Assembly (NCBI GenBank): GCA_964634325.1 | Contig: CAZWJF010000003.1 | Coordinates: 163,029 to 227,028, forward strand | From: JAJXWB01 sp964634325 | GTDB taxonomy: Bacteria; Pseudomonadota; Alphaproteobacteria; Rhizobiales; Beijerinckiaceae | Direction: 5' to 3' | Length of the DNA stretch: 64,000 nt | Shown: one piece after another, positions 60,996-64,000 of the stretch | Layout of the letters: each line of letters starts with the position of its first letter | Position numbering within the stretch: position 1 is the stretch's first letter | Position numbers and translations under genes: made by a program | The notes under the pieces: generated by a model | Seen by the model: only the letters and a program-made list of their open reading frames with translations | Database searches by the model: none | Told to the model about the DNA's origin: nothing

Positions 60996-63005
60996 ATGTA
61001 CACCTCGATCGTCTTCCTCCCCCTTCTGGGCTTTCTGATCGCCGGCGCTGTCGGCAATCGCATCGGCGCGCGCGCGACCGAGGTGATCACGACAGGCCTG
61101 CTGTTCGTCTCCGCCATCCTCTCCTGGGTCGTGTTTTCGCAGGTTGCGCTCGGCCACGGCCACGCCGTGACGCCGGTCGTCGCCAACTGGATCACGTCGG
61201 GCGGCCTCAAGGTCGACTGGGCGCTGCGCATCGACTCGCTGACGGCGGTCATGCTGGTCGTTGTCACGAGCGTCTCGAGCCTCGTGCATCTCTACTCGAT
61301 CGGCTACATGCACGAGGATCCGAGCCGTCCACGGTTCTTCGGCTATCTCTCGCTCTTCACCTTCGCCATGCTCATGCTGGTGACGGCCGACAATCTCGTG
61401 CAGATGTTCTTCGGTTGGGAGGGCGTGGGTCTCGCCTCCTACCTGCTCATCGGCTTCTGGTACGAAAAGCCGTCGGCCTGCGCGGCCGCCATCAAGGCGT
61501 TCGTCGTCAACCGCGTCGGCGACTTCGGTTTCGCGCTCGGCATTTTCCTCGTGTTCGTGGTGACGGGCTCCGTCTCGTTCGACGCCATCTTCGCGGCGGC
61601 GCCGGGCGTCGCCAAGACGACGTCGGCGTTCGGCTTCACGTGGGACACCTGGACGATCGTTTGCCTCCTGCTGTTCATGGGCGCCATGGGCAAGTCCGCG
61701 CAGTTCCTGCTGCACACCTGGCTGCCGGATGCGATGGAAGGTCCCACGCCGGTCTCCGCGCTGATCCACGCGGCCACCATGGTCACCGCCGGCGTGTTCA
61801 TGGTCGCCCGCCTGTCGCCGCTGTTCGAATTGTCGCACACCGCCCAGACCTTCGTGACGGTGATCGGCGCGACCACCGCGATCTTCGCCGCGACTGTCGG
61901 CCTCGTGCAGAACGACATCAAGCGCGTCATCGCCTATTCGACGTGCTCGCAGCTCGGCTACATGTTCGTCGCGCTCGGCGTCGGGGGATATGCGGTCGGC
62001 ATCTTCCACCTGTTCACCCACGCCTTCTTCAAGGCGCTGCTGTTCCTGGGCGCGGGCTCGGTCATCCACGCGATGCATCACGAGCAGGACATGCGCAACA
62101 TGGGCGGCCTGCGGAAGGAAATTCCCTTCACCTTCTGGATGATGACCATCGGAACGCTGGCGCTGACCGGCTTCCCGTTCACCGCCGGCTATTATTCGAA
62201 GGACGCGATCATCGAGGCGGCCTACGCGGCCGGCGCGCACAACTCCGCGGCAGTCTACGCCTTCTTCGCCACGACGATCGCGGCGGGCCTGACCTCGTTC
62301 TATTCGTGGCGCCTGGTGTTCATGACGTTCTTTGGAACGCGTGGCGCCCATGCGGTCGCGCATGACGCCGCCCATTCGGAACCCGAGGACGATCACGCTG
62401 CGCACGCCGCTCACGACGACCATGGCCACGGCGATCACACGCCGCACGAGAGCCCGATCGTGATGCTGATCCCGCTCGCCGCTCTCGCGGTCGGCGCGCT
62501 GTTCGCCGGCATCGCCTTCGCGCCGGACTTCATTGGCCATCATTTCGAGGAATTCTGGAAGGGAACGATTGGGCAGTCGCCGGAGAACCACATCATGCAC
62601 GACATGCACGATGTGGCGCTGGGCATCGGCCTCATGCCGACCTTCATGATGGTTGCGGGTTTCCTGGTCGCGGTCTGGTTCTACATCCTCAAGCCGGGCA
62701 CGGCGGACAGTCTCGCGAGGGCCAATCCGGTTCTGTACCGCTTCCTTCTCAACAAGTGGTACTTCGACGAGCTGTACGACGTGCTGTTCGTCCGCCCGGC
62801 CTTCTGGCTCGGCCGCGTCTTCTGGAAAAGCGGCGACGGCAAGATCATCGACGGTCTGGGACCGGACGGCGTGTCGGCCCGCGTGATCGACATCGCCAAG
62901 GGCGCGGTTCGGCTGCAGACCGGCTATCTCTATCACTACGCCTTTGCGATGCTGATCGGGGTCGCCGCCTTCATCACTTGGTATCTGATCGGCGGAGTGC
63001 GCTGA
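60996..63005 (+). CDS. nuoL: NADH-quinone oxidoreductase subunit L
   Basis: Antiporter-like proton-pumping subunit at the distal end of complex I, 669 residues. Seen: FFGWEGVGLASYLLIGFWY with the key Glu near residue 144, MGAMGKSAQFLLHTWLPDAM with the helix-7 Lys near 229, and the long C-terminal lateral helix region. Residues about 451-486 form a cytoplasm-exposed loop very rich in His and Asp (HAAHDDHGHGDHTPHE within it). Between nuoK and nuoM. Confidence 0.97.
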   Translation: MYTSIVFLPLLGFLIAGAVGNRIGARATEVITTGLLFVSAILSWVVFSQVALGHGHAVTPVVANWITSGGLKVDWALRIDSLTAVMLVVVTSVSSLVHLYSIGYMHEDPSRPRFFGYLSLFTFAMLMLVTADNLVQMFFGWEGVGLASYLLIGFWYEKPSACAAAIKAFVVNRVGDFGFALGIFLVFVVTGSVSFDAIFAAAPGVAKTTSAFGFTWDTWTIVCLLLFMGAMGKSAQFLLHTWLPDAMEGPTPVSALIHAATMVTAGVFMVARLSPLFELSHTAQTFVTVIGATTAIFAATVGLVQNDIKRVIAYSTCSQLGYMFVALGVGGYAVGIFHLFTHAFFKALLFLGAGSVIHAMHHEQDMRNMGGLRKEIPFTFWMMTIGTLALTGFPFTAGYYSKDAIIEAAYAAGAHNSAAVYAFFATTIAAGLTSFYSWRLVFMTFFGTRGAHAVAHDAAHSEPEDDHAAHAAHDDHGHGDHTPHESPIVMLIPLAALAVGALFAGIAFAPDFIGHHFEEFWKGTIGQSPENHIMHDMHDVALGIGLMPTFMMVAGFLVAVWFYILKPGTADSLARANPVLYRFLLNKWYFDELYDVLFVRPAFWLGRVFWKSGDGKIIDGLGPDGVSARVIDIAKGAVRLQTGYLYHYAFAMLIGVAAFITWYLIGGVR

Positions 63006-63006
63006 T

Positions 63007-64000
63007 ATGACCGGTTTCGGCATTCTCTCCGCGATCACATTCCTGCCGCTCGTCGGCGTGATCATTCTCATGTTCCATCGCGGCGACGACGCCGCGACGG
63101 TCCGCTCGATCCGTCACGTCGCCTTGTGGACGACGCTCGCGACCTTCCTGCTGACGCTGCTCGCCTGGAGCCGCTTCGACGGCAGTCTCGCGGGCTTCCA
63201 GATGGTCGAGCAACTGAACTGGGCGGGCGGCGGGCTCGTCTACAAGATGGGCGTGGACGGGATGTCCTTCCCGTTCGTCGTGCTGACGGCGTTCCTGATG
63301 CCGTTCTGCATTCTGGCGTCCTGGGAATCGATCACGGTCCGCGTCAAGGAATACATGATCGCCTTCCTCGTGCTGGAGACGCTGATGATCGGCGTGTTCT
63401 GCGCGCTCGACCTCGTGCTGTTCTACCTGTTCTTCGAGGGCGGCCTCATCCCGATGTTCCTGATCATCGGCGTGTGGGGCGGCAAGCGTCGCATCTACGC
63501 GGCCTTCAAGTTCTTCCTCTATACGCTGGTCGGCTCGCTGCTGATGCTGGTCGCCATCATGTGGATGGCCAATTTCGCGCACACCACGGACATCACGGTG
63601 TTGCTGAAGACCAAATTCCCGGTCGATGCGCAGAAGCTTCTGTGGCTCGCCTTCTTCTCGTCCTTCGCCGTGAAGATGCCGATGTGGCCGGTCCACACCT
63701 GGTTGCCCGACGCGCACGTCGAGGCGCCGACGGCAGGCTCGGTCATTCTGGCGGGCATCCTGCTCAAGATGGGCGGTTACGGTTTCATCCGTTTCTCGTT
63801 GCCCATGTTCCCGGACGCCTCGCACTATTTCGCGCCGCTCGTCTTCGCCATGTCCGTCATCGCGATCGTCTACACCTCGCTCGTGGCGCTGGTGCAGGAG
63901 GACATGAAGAAGCTGATCGCCTATTCGTCCGTCGCGCACATGGGTTTCGTGACGATGGGCCTGTTCGCCATGAACCAGCAGGGCGTGCAGGGCGCCGTCT
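63007..64000 (+). CDS. nuoM: NADH-quinone oxidoreductase subunit M (3' partial)
   Basis: Antiporter-like proton-pumping subunit. The ATG at 63007 lies one base after the nuoL stop, and the frame stays open to the window end, giving about 331 of the expected 500 residues. Seen: FYLFFEGGLIPMFLIIGVWG with the key Glu near residue 143, SSFAVKMPMWPVHTWLPDAH with the Lys near 222, and KKLIAYSSVAHMGFV near the edge. nuoN should follow outside the window. Confidence 0.97.
   Translation, partial: MTGFGILSAITFLPLVGVIILMFHRGDDAATVRSIRHVALWTTLATFLLTLLAWSRFDGSLAGFQMVEQLNWAGGGLVYKMGVDGMSFPFVVLTAFLMPFCILASWESITVRVKEYMIAFLVLETLMIGVFCALDLVLFYLFFEGGLIPMFLIIGVWGGKRRIYAAFKFFLYTLVGSLLMLVAIMWMANFAHTTDITVLLKTKFPVDAQKLLWLAFFSSFAVKMPMWPVHTWLPDAHVEAPTAGSVILAGILLKMGGYGFIRFSLPMFPDASHYFAPLVFAMSVIAIVYTSLVALVQEDMKKLIAYSSVAHMGFVTMGLFAMNQQGVQGAV

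Noticed and set aside
60975..63071. Minus-strand open frame of 698 codons
   Set aside because: Antisense to nuoL and the ends of its neighbours; His/Asp/Arg-rich and without motifs.

Overview
The window is a 64 kb piece of a high-GC (about 65% by eye) alphaproteobacterial chromosome, most likely from the Hyphomicrobiales (Rhizobiales). The tig-clpP-clpX-lon-hup series followed by a complete-order nuoA-M operon, an IalB-family protein, the mfd/sdhE/recG group and osmoregulated glucan genes all fit that placement. Family-level placement (for example Beijerinckiaceae-like) is only a guess. No rRNA, CRISPR array, transposase, integrase or phage gene was seen. Almost all of the sequence is ordinary chromosomal coding DNA.

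Bases 1-2770 hold an ABC importer: a TauB/SsuB-type ATPase cut by the left edge, a TauC-type permease and a periplasmic binding protein of the LivK type. Bases 2798-6495 (minus) encode the periplasmic glucan pair opgG/mdoG and opgH/mdoH. Bases 6675-10324 hold glmU and glmS, the amino-sugar route to UDP-GlcNAc, with a small secreted protein between them.

Bases 10373-27692 are a more accessory block. It contains a patatin phospholipase, a GT87 membrane glycosyltransferase, a FrnE-like DsbA protein, a degenerate AMP-ligase-like protein coupled to a YejA-type oligopeptide-binding protein, an IalB protein, and hspQ. It continues with a Baeyer-Villiger monooxygenase / hydratase / malyl-CoA-type lyase gene group divergent from a MetE-like zinc methyltransferase across a conspicuous palindrome. 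It ends with the NAD(P)HX repair enzyme nnr and an MBOAT O-acyltransferase with a GSS-motif partner.

Bases 27699-34486 return to housekeeping genes: a DUF502 protein, mfd and sdhE on the minus strand, divergent from recG. Bases 34493-39200 (minus) hold a polysaccharide flippase-like protein, a Tat-exported multicopper-oxidase-like protein that has lost most copper ligands, and an M3 oligopeptidase whose stop overlaps the GTG of the oxidase-like gene.

From 39375 onward come tRNA-Leu(UAG), tig, clpP, clpX, a GT-C-like membrane protein (minus), lon with a good RpoH-type promoter, and hup with two tandem terminators. Then come a DUF2161 nuclease-fold protein, tRNA-Val(UAC), a glycine-zipper lipoprotein, an exported ClpP-fold protein, tRNA-Asp(GUC) and an SDR. 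From 51501 to the right edge runs the respiratory complex I operon nuoABCD-x-EFGHIJKLM, with an unassigned 73-residue membrane protein between nuoD and nuoE. nuoM is cut by the window end.

No clearly new multi-gene system was found. The best leads are the palindrome between 21606 and 21707, the Chloroflexus-like malyl-CoA lyase, two apparently catalytically degenerate enzymes, the mixed-family ABC importer, and the small nuo-operon membrane protein.
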